DNA of 8,211 nt, taken from the NCBI GenBank assembly GCA_015163815.1, contig JAAOIJ010000138.1:1-8211 (forward strand), written 5' to 3'. This document shows, piece by piece, positions 1-5,868 of this stretch; the stretch's first letter is position 1, and each line of letters starts with the position of its first letter. The position numbers and the translations under genes were made by a program. The notes under the pieces are model-generated. The model made no database searches. It had not been told where the DNA came from and saw nothing but the letters and a program-made list of their open reading frames with translations. The stretch comes from Endozoicomonadaceae bacterium (GTDB taxonomy: Bacteria > Pseudomonadota > Gammaproteobacteria > Pseudomonadales > Endozoicomonadaceae).

Positions 1-255
1 GCGCCCATTTCCATCAGCCAGCATCTCTCCAAGGAGAGCCTGTATGTAATTTCCATAATATAGCAGATATAACATGTCGATCATTTTTCCATCGATGACA
101 TTGATTTTTTTTCATAATTATTTGTATTTTTTTCCAAAGAATATTAGTTAAAAAATTTCTAATCATAAGTTACTACTCTTTTTTAAAAAAAAGAGTGTCG
201 TGTATTTTAAAATAAAAAGCAATCTATAAATGATTTTCAGATTGAGGACACGCCC
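1..255 (-). mobile_element. Partial IS5/IS1031-like insertion sequence, left end plus start of transposase
   Basis: The transposase reading frame (166 down to 14) points out of the window, so the element's left end must lie at higher coordinates. A candidate terminal repeat reads inward on the minus strand as GGGCGTGTCCTCAA (242-255) and abuts CTAG (255-258), a target type used by several IS5-family elements. The boundary is supported independently: from 257 onward the sequence matches another IS30-like end in this window (5629 onward), and that match stops where the proposed IS5-like end begins. The leader between the end and the transposase ATG is about 90 nt. The right end lies outside the window, so the inverted-repeat pairing cannot be checked here. 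Family assignment is by transposase motif; the exact end is inferred. Confidence 0.6.
14..166 (-). pseudogene. N-terminal fragment of an IS5/IS1031-like (DUF4096-type) transposase, stopped after 50 codons
   Basis: The frame starts at ATG 166-164 and ends at TGA 16-14, giving 50 residues. The start MIRNFLTNILWKKIQ resembles the usual opening of these transposases (LTDELWxxIxPLL). It is followed by WKNDRHVISAILW (residues 26-38) and then KLHTGSPWRD (39-48), the strongly conserved segment normally followed by LPExxGxWxTVY. Here the frame instead reads A-G-stop, so the DDE catalytic region is not reached in frame. The element is either broken by a mutation or deletion near position 20, or it continues by frameshift beyond the window edge. 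It is probably a decayed gene. The family call rests on motif recognition by eye; no neighbour depends on it. Confidence 0.72.
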
Positions 256-256
256 T

Positions 257-325
257 AGCATTTGACTGCTTTTTTTGGCTATAGAAAATGCCTTACTGTT
301 GCACTTCACATTTGAGAAGGCATTT
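257..325 (-). mobile_element. Left-end remnant of an IS30-type element, interrupted by the IS5-like element
   Basis: This stretch aligns with 5629-5697, which lies immediately upstream of a recognisable IS30 transposase start; roughly three quarters of positions agree by eye, with two single-base gaps. It contains GTTGCACTTCA (299-309), a sequence I associate from memory with IS30-family termini, and a 9-bp inverted repeat AAATGCCTT (286-294) / AAGGCATTT (317-325). The element body should lie toward lower coordinates, where the IS5-like element begins at about 255; no IS30 transposase is visible inside the window. I read this as an older IS30-type copy into which the IS5-like element inserted. 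The outer boundary near 325 is approximate. Confidence 0.5.
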
Positions 326-527
326 AATACGTCATGATGCTATTCGATCAATCATAGCTTATCTCTGATAGCGCAAGGAAAGTATGAACATATCCAATAC
401 TGAAGGAAGTGATACGAGACGAAATCTTTGTGTTGACATAAGTCAAACTATCGCCTCATATTGAGGATGCGTCAATAAGATTCAATATACTTTTTATATT
501 CATATCATCATATCAAGATCACTTCTT
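326..527. other. Non-coding stretch with two small inverted repeats
   Basis: No convincing gene is seen on either strand between the IS30-like end and the stop codon of the SPOR-domain gene. Two perfect short inverted repeats sit close together: TTGACATAAGTCAA (433-446) and CCTCATATTGAGG (454-466). Neither is followed by a T run on either strand, so neither is a convincing terminator for the SPOR gene. A 26-codon plus-strand ORF (384-464) has an upstream AAGGA but no recognisable product. Confidence 0.5.
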
Positions 528-1070
528 TTAGACTGTCTCTGGCACAGCAGCTACAATGAAAGTATCGATATGATAATGCAATAATTTTCTTTTCATAACA
601 AATGCTTGTTTAATATGATAAAAAGGGCCTACTTTGAGAATATATCCTTTTTGCTTCACGGTATTAACAGAAAAAATATGTGTATCAATATGCCATGCTT
701 TTAATTGATTCTGTTGTAATAAAATATCCGCATATTTTGTAAAAAATCCAACCTCTAAGTAAAACATATTGGTTTTTTTAATAGCAGGCATAACATCACC
801 TGATTTATTAACTTGTTGCAAGGATTGGCTATCAGATAACGCATGATAAAAGTTAAATTGAGGGATACTATTGTGTTTATGATGATCAAACGATACCGAT
901 TCCTGTGAAGTCAGATTCTCTTCTGCATGAAATTCTTTGAGTGCATTCTGTTGATTTTGATGCATTCTAGTAAAGCTAAAGCCTGTAAGCAGCAATCCAA
1001 TCGCAAACCCAAGTGAAAATACTCGCCAAGGTAAATATTTTATTTTTTTTAATAATTGACTTCTATCCAT
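528..1070 (-). CDS. SPOR-domain membrane protein (FtsN-like architecture)
   Basis: This 180-residue protein has a short basic cytoplasmic start (MDRSQLLKKIKYLPWR), one predicted membrane helix at about residues 15-33, a low-complexity polar linker, and a C-terminal SPOR fold at about 102-174. SPOR hallmarks are FYLEVGFF (103-110), the helix around ADILLQQNQL, YILKVGPF (143-150) and the closing DTFIVA. The linker piece FNFYHAL (72-78) resembles the FxFYxxL segment found just before the SPOR domain in many gammaproteobacterial homologues. SPOR domains bind denuded peptidoglycan glycan strands, usually at the septum, so a periplasmic envelope or division role is likely. It is shorter than E. coli FtsN (about 319 residues), so I do not assign ftsN. 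The start at 1070 has AGAG about 8 nt upstream. In many gammaproteobacteria such a gene follows argS in the same direction; here it is divergent from argS. No promoter or terminator for it is obvious. Confidence 0.82.
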   Translation of the reverse strand: MDRSQLLKKIKYLPWRVFSLGFAIGLLLTGFSFTRMHQNQQNALKEFHAEENLTSQESVSFDHHKHNSIPQFNFYHALSDSQSLQQVNKSGDVMPAIKKTNMFYLEVGFFTKYADILLQQNQLKAWHIDTHIFSVNTVKQKGYILKVGPFYHIKQAFVMKRKLLHYHIDTFIVAAVPETV

Positions 1071-1278
1071 AATGCTAACTCTCTAAATACTATTGATCTT
1101 AAATTAAATAGATGATCTTTTATGCATAACAGCCTATTCATTTATCGCCCATATTGCATGAATCTTAACTTTGAAAAACATCGACAGATTCATCTTAGAA
1201 TTGATCGAATAAAACAATAGCGATATCAATCAAAATATTCAAAATATGATATAAACAATAAAATAATGTAAACGTCAT

Positions 1279-1307
1279 TTGTCAATTCTCTCTGTCTACG
1301 GTATGAT
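1279..1307 (+). promoter_or_regulatory. Sigma70-type promoter for argS
   Basis: A TTGTCA -35 box (1279-1284) and a TATGAT -10 box (1302-1307) are separated by exactly 17 bp. Transcription would begin near 1314, leaving a leader of about 50 nt before the argS ATG. The leader contains no strong Shine-Dalgarno sequence; only AAAGA lies upstream of the start. On the opposite strand the same bases give a perfect TTGACA (1285-1280) facing the SPOR gene, but its matching -10 is poor. Confidence 0.65.
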
Positions 1308-1363
1308 AGGGCATTCAATTCTTCCACCTAATCAAACGATTAATCTTAAAATAAAGATATACC

Positions 1364-3100
1364 ATGACTTTACTACAACACTTAAATTCTTTAGTAACCA
1401 GCGCTTTTCAGCAATCAGATATCCCAGAAACTTATCCAACACTTATCTCCCTCAGTCAACGACCAGAATTTGGTGATTATCAAGTCAATGGTGCAATGCA
1501 AGCTGCTAAAGCTTTAAAAATTAACCCAATAGCGCTAGCTGAAAAAGTTGCAGCTTATTTATCTAAACAGCCTACCATTCAATCCGCCCAAGCCTGTAAA
1601 CCAGGATTTATTAATATATTCATTGAAGATCAGTGGCTTACTGAAAAACTAAACAATTTATATTTATCAAGCCGATGCGGAATAAAAAAAGCCTCATCAC
1701 CTAAAACAATTGTCATTGACTACTCCCATCCCAACATTGCAAAAGAAATGGCAGTCCATCATTTACGCTCTACCGTTATTGGTGATTCAATCGCTCGTCT
1801 TTTATTTTTTTTAGGACACAATGTGATACGACAAAATCATATTGGAGACTGGGGAACACAATTTGGCATGCTCATCGCTTTACTCGAATCGGATGAGTAT
1901 GATTACATTGAAACACCTAAACTATCAGATTTAGAGAATTTTTATAAAGCTGCAAAAAAACGCTTTGATCAAGACACGGATTTTGCTAAAAAAGCGAGTA
2001 GTTATGTTGTTAAATTACAAAGCAATGATCCTTATTTTATTAAAATATGGAAAAAAATAGTCCATATTTCTATGGAGCAAAATCAACAAATTTATCATCG
2101 ATTAAATATTTCATTAACAGCCGCCGATGTCTACGGTGAAAGCGCCTACAACGATTTATTACCTATGATTATTAAATTATTAGTAAAAAAAGAATTACTA
2201 ACACAGCATAATGGAGCTAAAGTTGTATTTTTAGAGCACTTTAAAAATAAAGAAAATGAGCCCATGGGTGTCATTCTTCAAAAAAGCGATGGAGGCTACT
2301 TATATAGCACAACTGATTTAGCTGCATTATATTATCGAGCACATAATTTAGATGCAACTGAAATTATTTACTGTGTCGATGCTAGACAAACGCAACATTT
2401 AGAACAGATTTTTTCTATTGCAGCATTAGCCAATTTTATTCCAAAAGATATTGTTCTTAAACATTATGAATTTGGCATGATGCTAGATGCCACAGGAAAA
2501 CCTTTTAAAACACGCTCAGGAAAAACGATAAAACTATCTGATTTATTAGATGAAGCAGAATTACGATCCACTAATATACTAGCCGAACGACACTCTGACT
2601 TAGAAGAAGCAGATCGTGTAAAAGTGATCAATGCTTTAGCTATTGGTGCGATAAAATATGCTGATTTATCAAAAAACAGAAGCAGTAATTATGTTTTTAA
2701 TTGGGATTCAATGCTATCATTTGAAGGCAATACTGCGCCTTACTTACTCTATGCTTATACACGGATTCAAAGTATTTTTAGAAAATCAAAACACATTACA
2801 GTGCAAGATACTGATAAATTTAGCTTAAAAGAAACCATTGAACGCAAAATGAGTTTAATTTTAATTCGCTTTCACGATGTATTGAATAAAGTTGAAAAGG
2901 AAGGGAAGCCGCATCTTCTATGTAGTTATTTATATGAACTAGCCTCTCATTTTATGTCATTTTATGAAAGCTGTCCTATTTTAAACACCAACATAGATCC
3001 AGAACAACAAAAAAGCAGACTCATGCTATGTGATATTACAGCAAAAACACTCAAAATAGGTTTGGATTTATTAGGCATCCAAACCGTAGATCGCATGTAA
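1364..3100 (+). CDS. argS: Arginyl-tRNA synthetase (class I)
   Basis: ArgRS attaches arginine to tRNA-Arg in the cytoplasm. The protein has 578 residues against 577 in E. coli and aligns along its length. Domains in order: the N-terminal additional domain (about 1-105), the Rossmann catalytic core opening with DYSHPNIAKEM (119-129), the segment NHIGDWGTQFGML (158-170), the core region with QKSDGGYLYSTTDLA (306-320), the KMSKS-equivalent loop GKPFKTRSGKT (378-388), YADLSKNR (432-439), EGNTAPYLLYAYTRIQS (454-470), and the C-terminal DALR anticodon-binding domain ending GLDLLGIQTVDRM. The HIGH signature, HVGH in E. coli, reads A-V-H-H at residues 130-133: the first His and the Gly are replaced while the last His is kept. 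The rest of the protein shows no decay, so it is probably functional. Its stop lies 18 bp from the rplS stop of the convergent ribosomal operon. The start at 1364 gives the expected N-terminus but has a weak ribosome-binding site. Confidence 0.97.
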   Translation: MTLLQHLNSLVTSAFQQSDIPETYPTLISLSQRPEFGDYQVNGAMQAAKALKINPIALAEKVAAYLSKQPTIQSAQACKPGFINIFIEDQWLTEKLNNLYLSSRCGIKKASSPKTIVIDYSHPNIAKEMAVHHLRSTVIGDSIARLLFFLGHNVIRQNHIGDWGTQFGMLIALLESDEYDYIETPKLSDLENFYKAAKKRFDQDTDFAKKASSYVVKLQSNDPYFIKIWKKIVHISMEQNQQIYHRLNISLTAADVYGESAYNDLLPMIIKLLVKKELLTQHNGAKVVFLEHFKNKENEPMGVILQKSDGGYLYSTTDLAALYYRAHNLDATEIIYCVDARQTQHLEQIFSIAALANFIPKDIVLKHYEFGMMLDATGKPFKTRSGKTIKLSDLLDEAELRSTNILAERHSDLEEADRVKVINALAIGAIKYADLSKNRSSNYVFNWDSMLSFEGNTAPYLLYAYTRIQSIFRKSKHITVQDTDKFSLKETIERKMSLILIRFHDVLNKVEKEGKPHLLCSYLYELASHFMSFYESCPILNTNIDPEQQKSRLMLCDITAKTLKIGLDLLGIQTVDRM

Positions 3101-3118
3101 TCTCTATCAATCAAAAAA

Positions 3119-3469
3119 CTATATTTTTTCTTTAATTCTTGCAGATTTACCACTACGCTCACGCAAATAGTAAATTTTACTTTGCCGAACATCCCCTTTT
3201 CGTTTAACTTCAATGGATGAAATGAGCGGGCTATATGATTGAAAAACACGTTCAACACCAATACCATTTGAAATTTTACGAACAGTAAAAGCTGAGTTTA
3301 ATCCTCGGTTACGCTTTGCAATGACAACGCCTTCAAATGCCTGTAAACGCTCTCTCGCTCCTTCTGTAACCTTCACTTGAATAACAACAGAATCTCCTGC
3401 TGAAAAATGAGGAATTGTTTTATTCATTTGATCTGATTCAATTTTTTCAATAATTTTATTTTTACTCAT
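3119..3469 (-). CDS. rplS: 50S ribosomal protein L19
   Basis: L19 is a large-subunit protein located at the 30S-50S interface. The 116-residue product matches E. coli L19 (115 residues) throughout: FSAGDSVVIQVKVTEGARER, LQAFEGVVIAKRNRGL, SAFTVRKISNGIGVERVFQ, SIEVKRKGDVRQSKIYYLRE, ending in RSGKSARIKEKI. It is the last gene of rpsP-rimM-trmD-rplS, 56 bp after trmD. The start has TGAGAT a few bases upstream. The stop is TAG at 3121-3119, inside an A6-CTATA-T6 sequence (3113-3129) that is all A:T and too weak to call a terminator; transcription may run into the argS 3' end. No frameshift or missing region is seen. Confidence 0.97.
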   Translation of the reverse strand: MSKNKIIEKIESDQMNKTIPHFSAGDSVVIQVKVTEGARERLQAFEGVVIAKRNRGLNSAFTVRKISNGIGVERVFQSYSPLISSIEVKRKGDVRQSKIYYLRERSGKSARIKEKI

Positions 3470-3525
3470 ATATATCTCAATGTTTAGATATCATTCACTA
3501 TTAAAAGGCTATAACTCATTAGGAG

Positions 3526-4305
3526 CTATGGTACTTGATTTTCTTTCATAAAGTCAGTTAACAGTTTATTTTCTTCTGCATTTTGAATTCTTTTTTCTAA
3601 TAAATCAGGGCGCTTTAACCAAGTTTGACCTAAAGATTGCTTCAATCTCCATTGTCTAATTTGTTCATGATCACCTGATACTAAAACATCTGGGACCTTT
3701 CCGCCTATTTGATTGATCACAGGACGCGTATACTGTGGATGATCCAATAATTCATCTGAAAAAGAATCAGAAACTGCTGACTGTGAATGTCCTAAGGTAC
3801 CAGGTAATAATCGAGCAATTGAATCGATCATCATCATCGCTGGTAATTCTCCTCCACTTAACACATAATCTCCTACAGACCATTCTTCATCAATCACAGA
3901 TTGAATTAAACGCTCATCAATGCCTTCATATCGACCTGTCACTAAAATCAGGTGCGTTTTTTTCGATAAAGCTTTCACATGTTGATGCGTCAGCTGGCGA
4001 CCTTGGGGTGATAAATAAATAACCAAAGGCTTTAAAAGCGCATGCTGACCTAGTATTTTAGCTTCTATTTCTGCACTATGTTTTGCGGCCAGAATAGCAT
4101 CGTATATGGGTTGAAATTGCATAATCATACCAGGACCGCCACCATAAGGTCGAGCATCCACTGTACGACAAGCATTGTCTGAAAAATCTCTAGGATTCCA
4201 ATAGCTGAGTGTTATAATATTTTTTTCAACCGCGCGCCTTGTAATGCCAAATTCTGTAATAGCTCGAAACATATCCGGGAATAAAGAAATGATACCAAAC
4301 CACAT
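3526..4305 (-). CDS. trmD: tRNA (guanine-N1)-methyltransferase TrmD
   Basis: TrmD uses S-adenosylmethionine to methylate G37 of tRNAs with G36, which prevents +1 frameshifting. The product has 259 residues (E. coli 255). It opens with the typical FGIISLFPDMF and shows ARPYGGGPGM (51-60). The deep trefoil-knot SAM site is covered by VTGRYEGIDER (122-132), DEEWSVGDYVLSGGE (139-153) and LPAMMMIDSIARLLPG (154-169). The catalytic aspartate, D169 in E. coli, corresponds to D180 in SDSFSDELLDHPQYTRP, and the partner Arg to R165. The C-terminal tRNA-binding part carries RQWRLKQSLGQTWLKRPDLL. It is the third gene of the operon, starting 18 bp after the rimM stop; AGAG lies upstream of the ATG. All key residues are present. 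Confidence 0.97.
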   Translation of the reverse strand: MWFGIISLFPDMFRAITEFGITRRAVEKNIITLSYWNPRDFSDNACRTVDARPYGGGPGMIMQFQPIYDAILAAKHSAEIEAKILGQHALLKPLVIYLSPQGRQLTHQHVKALSKKTHLILVTGRYEGIDERLIQSVIDEEWSVGDYVLSGGELPAMMMIDSIARLLPGTLGHSQSAVSDSFSDELLDHPQYTRPVINQIGGKVPDVLVSGDHEQIRQWRLKQSLGQTWLKRPDLLEKRIQNAEENKLLTDFMKENQVP

Positions 4306-4323
4306 GATTATATGCTCTATTAT

Positions 4324-4884
4324 CTAAAAACTAGGATCCCAATTCACGATAATATGACCTGCTTTGATATCTACTGAGCAAATCACTTTGTTTTCAATCC
4401 AAGGAATTAAGCGTTCTCTATCATCTAGACTCTCTTGTGTCGACGAAATCATTAAGACATCATTTGCGCCTGTTTCCAGAATACGATCAACGATACCTAA
4501 ACAAACAGAATGCGCCTGCTGATCCACATAAAATACTTGCATTTTTTCCAATTGGCGCCAATAATAATCTCCTGGAGATAAAGTTGGCAAGCAATTCTCA
4601 TGAATAAAAACATGTTGTTTCAAATACACACTAGCTTGATCTCGACTTAAACAATGATCAAAACGCACTAAAACATACTGTCCATGCATTCGAGATTCCA
4701 TATGAGGCGCAGGTTTGAAATGCTTTGATGTTTCTCCTAAAAACCAATTGTGATAATTTAAAATACTACCTGTGGTTTCACTCCAGTCACAAATTTTAAG
4801 CCAACCTCTCACACCATAAAAAGAAATCACTTGTCCAACTTTAAGCCATGGATCATTCAACGGCATGACTTGGTTTATATTCAT
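4324..4884 (-). CDS. rimM: 16S rRNA processing / 30S maturation protein RimM
   Basis: RimM is an assembly factor that binds S19 and helps mature the head of the 30S subunit. The product starting at ATG 4884 has 186 residues. It shows the N-terminal RimM barrel (GQVISFYGVRGWLKI near the start, DRDQASVYL-like segment CLSRDQASVYLKQ), then the PRC-barrel half beginning around SPGDYYWRQLEKMQV, with LETGANDVLMI, ERLIPWI and a C-terminus HIIVNWDPSF that matches the E. coli ending EVDWDPGF. Start choice: an in-frame TTG at 4899-4897 overlaps the rpsP stop (TTGA) and would add 5 residues. I prefer the ATG at 4884-4882, which has a GAG about 9 nt upstream, but tight translational coupling from the TTG is possible. 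It is the second gene of the operon. Confidence 0.93.
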   Translation of the reverse strand: MNINQVMPLNDPWLKVGQVISFYGVRGWLKICDWSETTGSILNYHNWFLGETSKHFKPAPHMESRMHGQYVLVRFDHCLSRDQASVYLKQHVFIHENCLPTLSPGDYYWRQLEKMQVFYVDQQAHSVCLGIVDRILETGANDVLMISSTQESLDDRERLIPWIENKVICSVDIKAGHIIVNWDPSF

Positions 4885-4895
4885 GATATCAAAGC

Positions 4896-5132
4896 TCAAT
4901 TCGTTTTGAGTATTTTTTTAACGGTATTACTTAATTGGGCACCTTGTGACAACCAGTACGCTAATTTTTCACGATCAATACGAAGCTTTTCTTCACTTTT
5001 TTTAGCAAATGGGTTAGAAAATCCTAATCGTTCAATAAATCGACCATCACGACTTTTTCGACTATCAGCTACTGTAATATGATAAAATGGGCGTTTCTTT
5101 GCGCCGCCCCGAGCTAAACGAATGACAACCAT
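4896..5132 (-). CDS. rpsP: 30S ribosomal protein S16
   Basis: S16 is an early-binding small-subunit protein. The 78-residue product (E. coli 82) shows VVIRLARGGAKKRPFYHITV, ADSRKSRDGRFIERLGFSNP, then RIDREKLAYWLSQGAQLSNT and VKKILKTN. This is the first gene of the operon. A strong ribosome-binding site, AAAGGTGGA (5150-5142 on the minus strand), precedes the ATG. Its TGA stop overlaps the possible TTG start of rimM. The slightly short C-terminus is within the normal range for the family. Confidence 0.97.
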   Translation of the reverse strand: MVVIRLARGGAKKRPFYHITVADSRKSRDGRFIERLGFSNPFAKKSEEKLRIDREKLAYWLSQGAQLSNTVKKILKTN

Positions 5133-5164
5133 ATCAACCGGTCCACCTTTATCTAAATATTGAT

Positions 5165-5176
5165 GTGAAATTTCAC
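5165..5176. promoter_or_regulatory. 12-bp perfect palindrome in the rpsP leader
   Basis: GTGAAATTTCAC is fully self-complementary and lies between the predicted transcription start (about 5201) and the rpsP ribosome-binding site. It could be an operator-like site. With no loop it would be a poor RNA hairpin, and no binding protein can be named, so the role is unassigned. Confidence 0.3.
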
Positions 5177-5207
5177 TAAAGTAAAAAAATATAGCACTAG
5201 ACCGGAC

Positions 5208-5236
5208 ATTCTACGCTATTTCTATCTATTTGCCAA
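5208..5236 (-). promoter_or_regulatory. Sigma70-type promoter for the rpsP-rimM-trmD-rplS operon
   Basis: On the minus strand TTGGCA (5236-5231) and TAGAAT (5213-5208) are separated by exactly 17 bp. Initiation is expected near 5202-5198, giving a leader of about 65-70 nt. The bases between the -10 box and the start are G+C-rich (GTCCGG, 5207-5202) in otherwise A+T-rich DNA. Such a discriminator is typical of promoters repressed by ppGpp/DksA, which fits a ribosomal-protein operon; stringent control is inferred, not shown. Confidence 0.7.
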
Positions 5237-5455
5237 ATTCATCACCAACATTGCCCTTATTTGTTAGATACAAGCATATTAAAGTAAGCGAGATACCATT
5301 AAAAAATTTGATATAAAAAAACATTATTTAATATTAAATCAATAATTTAATGTTAATAATTAAAAATAATGGCATACAGATATAAGGTTTGAACAGAGAT
5401 CAAATAAAATGAATGTTATCTATTAAAATGACCGTAAAGATCTTATCAATTATTC
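5237..5455. other. A+T-rich intergenic stretch with palindrome and imperfect repeat
   Basis: No gene or RNA is recognised here. From about 5300 to 5370 the DNA is almost entirely A/T. It includes a 14-bp perfect palindrome ATTTAATATTAAAT (5326-5339) and a near copy ATTTAATGTTAA (5345-5356) spaced 19 bp apart. It separates the ribosomal operon promoter from the IS30-type remnant and may be eroded element DNA, but no transposase codons are readable in it. Confidence 0.45.
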
Positions 5456-5581
5456 TCATTGTTTTAAACTCAAGATAACAGTTTCTTTGAATGCTTTTCC
5501 TATGGCATGCATAGAATAAAGCTTTGATAATAAGCGATCAATTTGAAATCTTTCTTCTGTCGTCACATGTTGATAAGCCAT
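5456..5581 (-). pseudogene. N-terminal helix-turn-helix remnant of an IS30-family transposase
   Basis: The 41-residue frame starts at ATG 5581-5579, preceded by a strong AAGGGGG ribosome-binding site, and ends at TGA 5458-5456. MAYQHVTTEERFQIDRLL is the characteristic opening of IS30 transposases (xYxHLTxEERxxIxxLL). SMHAIGKAF corresponds to the helix usually reading SIRxIAxxLG. The tail KETVILSLKQ is a degraded version of the RSxSTISREIKRN recognition helix, after which the frame closes. The zinc-finger-like and DDE catalytic regions are absent and not visible downstream, so it cannot transpose. It is probably a relic; a retained DNA-binding miniprotein is a remote alternative given the intact start region. 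Confidence 0.75.
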
Positions 5582-5628
5582 GTCATGCCCCCTTCTTTTA
5601 TTGAGACAAAGAAGTAATGCAAATTATG

Positions 5629-5697
5629 AGTATTTAACTGATTTTTTGTTTATAAACAATACCTTATTGTTTTATTTCACCTTGAAAAGGCAAATAA
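5629..5697 (-). mobile_element. Left end of the IS30-type remnant
   Basis: This segment lies 48 bp upstream of the IS30-like transposase start, where the left terminal repeat is expected. It aligns with 257-325 at about three of four positions, including the CCTTA-TTGTT..TTCAC..TTGA-AAGGC framework. The terminal repeat is likely within 5661-5692; the exact tip and the target duplication are not clear. No matching right end was found downstream. Confidence 0.5.
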
Positions 5698-5755
5698 AAA
5701 AACACAAAACACGCATTGAATTGCTTGTTGAAAAGGTCTCAGATTGAATGAGTAA

Positions 5756-5787
5756 TATCCTATCAACTCAATGGAATTGACAGGATA
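5756..5787. other. Hairpin with 11-bp arms (one mismatch)
   Basis: TATCCTATCAA (5756-5766) pairs with TTGACAGGATA (5777-5787) with one A-C mismatch and a 10-nt loop. It lies directly beyond the terminator at 5797-5831 when read from the coiled-coil gene. It lacks its own T run, so it may be a transcript-end stabiliser or leftover element DNA. Confidence 0.45.
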
Positions 5788-5796
5788 GCATCTAAA

Positions 5797-5831
5797 AAAA
5801 AGCTTGCCACTTTAATAATGACAAGCTTTTT
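5797..5831 (-). terminator. Intrinsic terminator of the coiled-coil protein gene (bidirectional)
   Basis: AAAAAGCTTG (5797-5806) pairs perfectly with CAAGCTTTTT (5822-5831). The stem can extend by CA/TG pairs past one C-A mismatch, leaving a 9-nt loop. On the minus strand it follows the stop codon by 37 nt and ends in a run of eight T (opposite 5801-5794). On the plus strand it is followed by TTTTTAATTTTT, so it can work both ways. Confidence 0.85.
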
Positions 5832-5868
5832 AATTTTTCATATTGATTAGTACAGTTTAAAATATATC

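Noticed and set aside
25..38. CTCTCC-AA-GGAGAG inverted repeat as a regulatory hairpin
   Set aside because: It falls inside the transposase reading frame and the arms are too short to support a separate function.
175..196. Perfect A/T-rich inverted repeat ACTCTTTTTT / AAAAAAGAGT as a terminator
   Set aside because: The arms meet with only a two-base gap, the stem is mostly A:T and no T run follows the stem on either strand. It lies in the leader of the IS5-like transposase and is better seen as element DNA.
299..328. Outward promoter in the IS30-like end (TTGCAC and TTTAAT, 18 bp apart)
   Set aside because: The -10 match is poor, the only frame downstream is the marginal 26-codon ORF, and no other evidence supports transcription.
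384..464. 26-codon plus-strand ORF with AAGGA upstream
   Set aside because: It is very short, has no recognisable sequence and lies in degraded DNA beside IS remnants; a chance ORF is most likely.
242..477. TTGAGGACACGCC (243-255) and TTGAGGATGCGTC (461-473) as a pair of IS ends
   Set aside because: They are in the same orientation rather than inverted, so they cannot be the two ends of one IS5-like element, and similarity is only partial.
2962..3267. 101-codon minus-strand frame across the argS/rplS junction
   Set aside because: It overlaps clearly recognised L19 and ArgRS codons in another frame and has no recognisable product.
5136..5207. Leader stem CCGGTC / GACCGG masking the rpsP ribosome-binding site
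   Set aside because: The CC of the first arm (5205-5204) lies upstream of the most likely transcription start (5202-5198), so the full 6-bp stem is probably not in the transcript.
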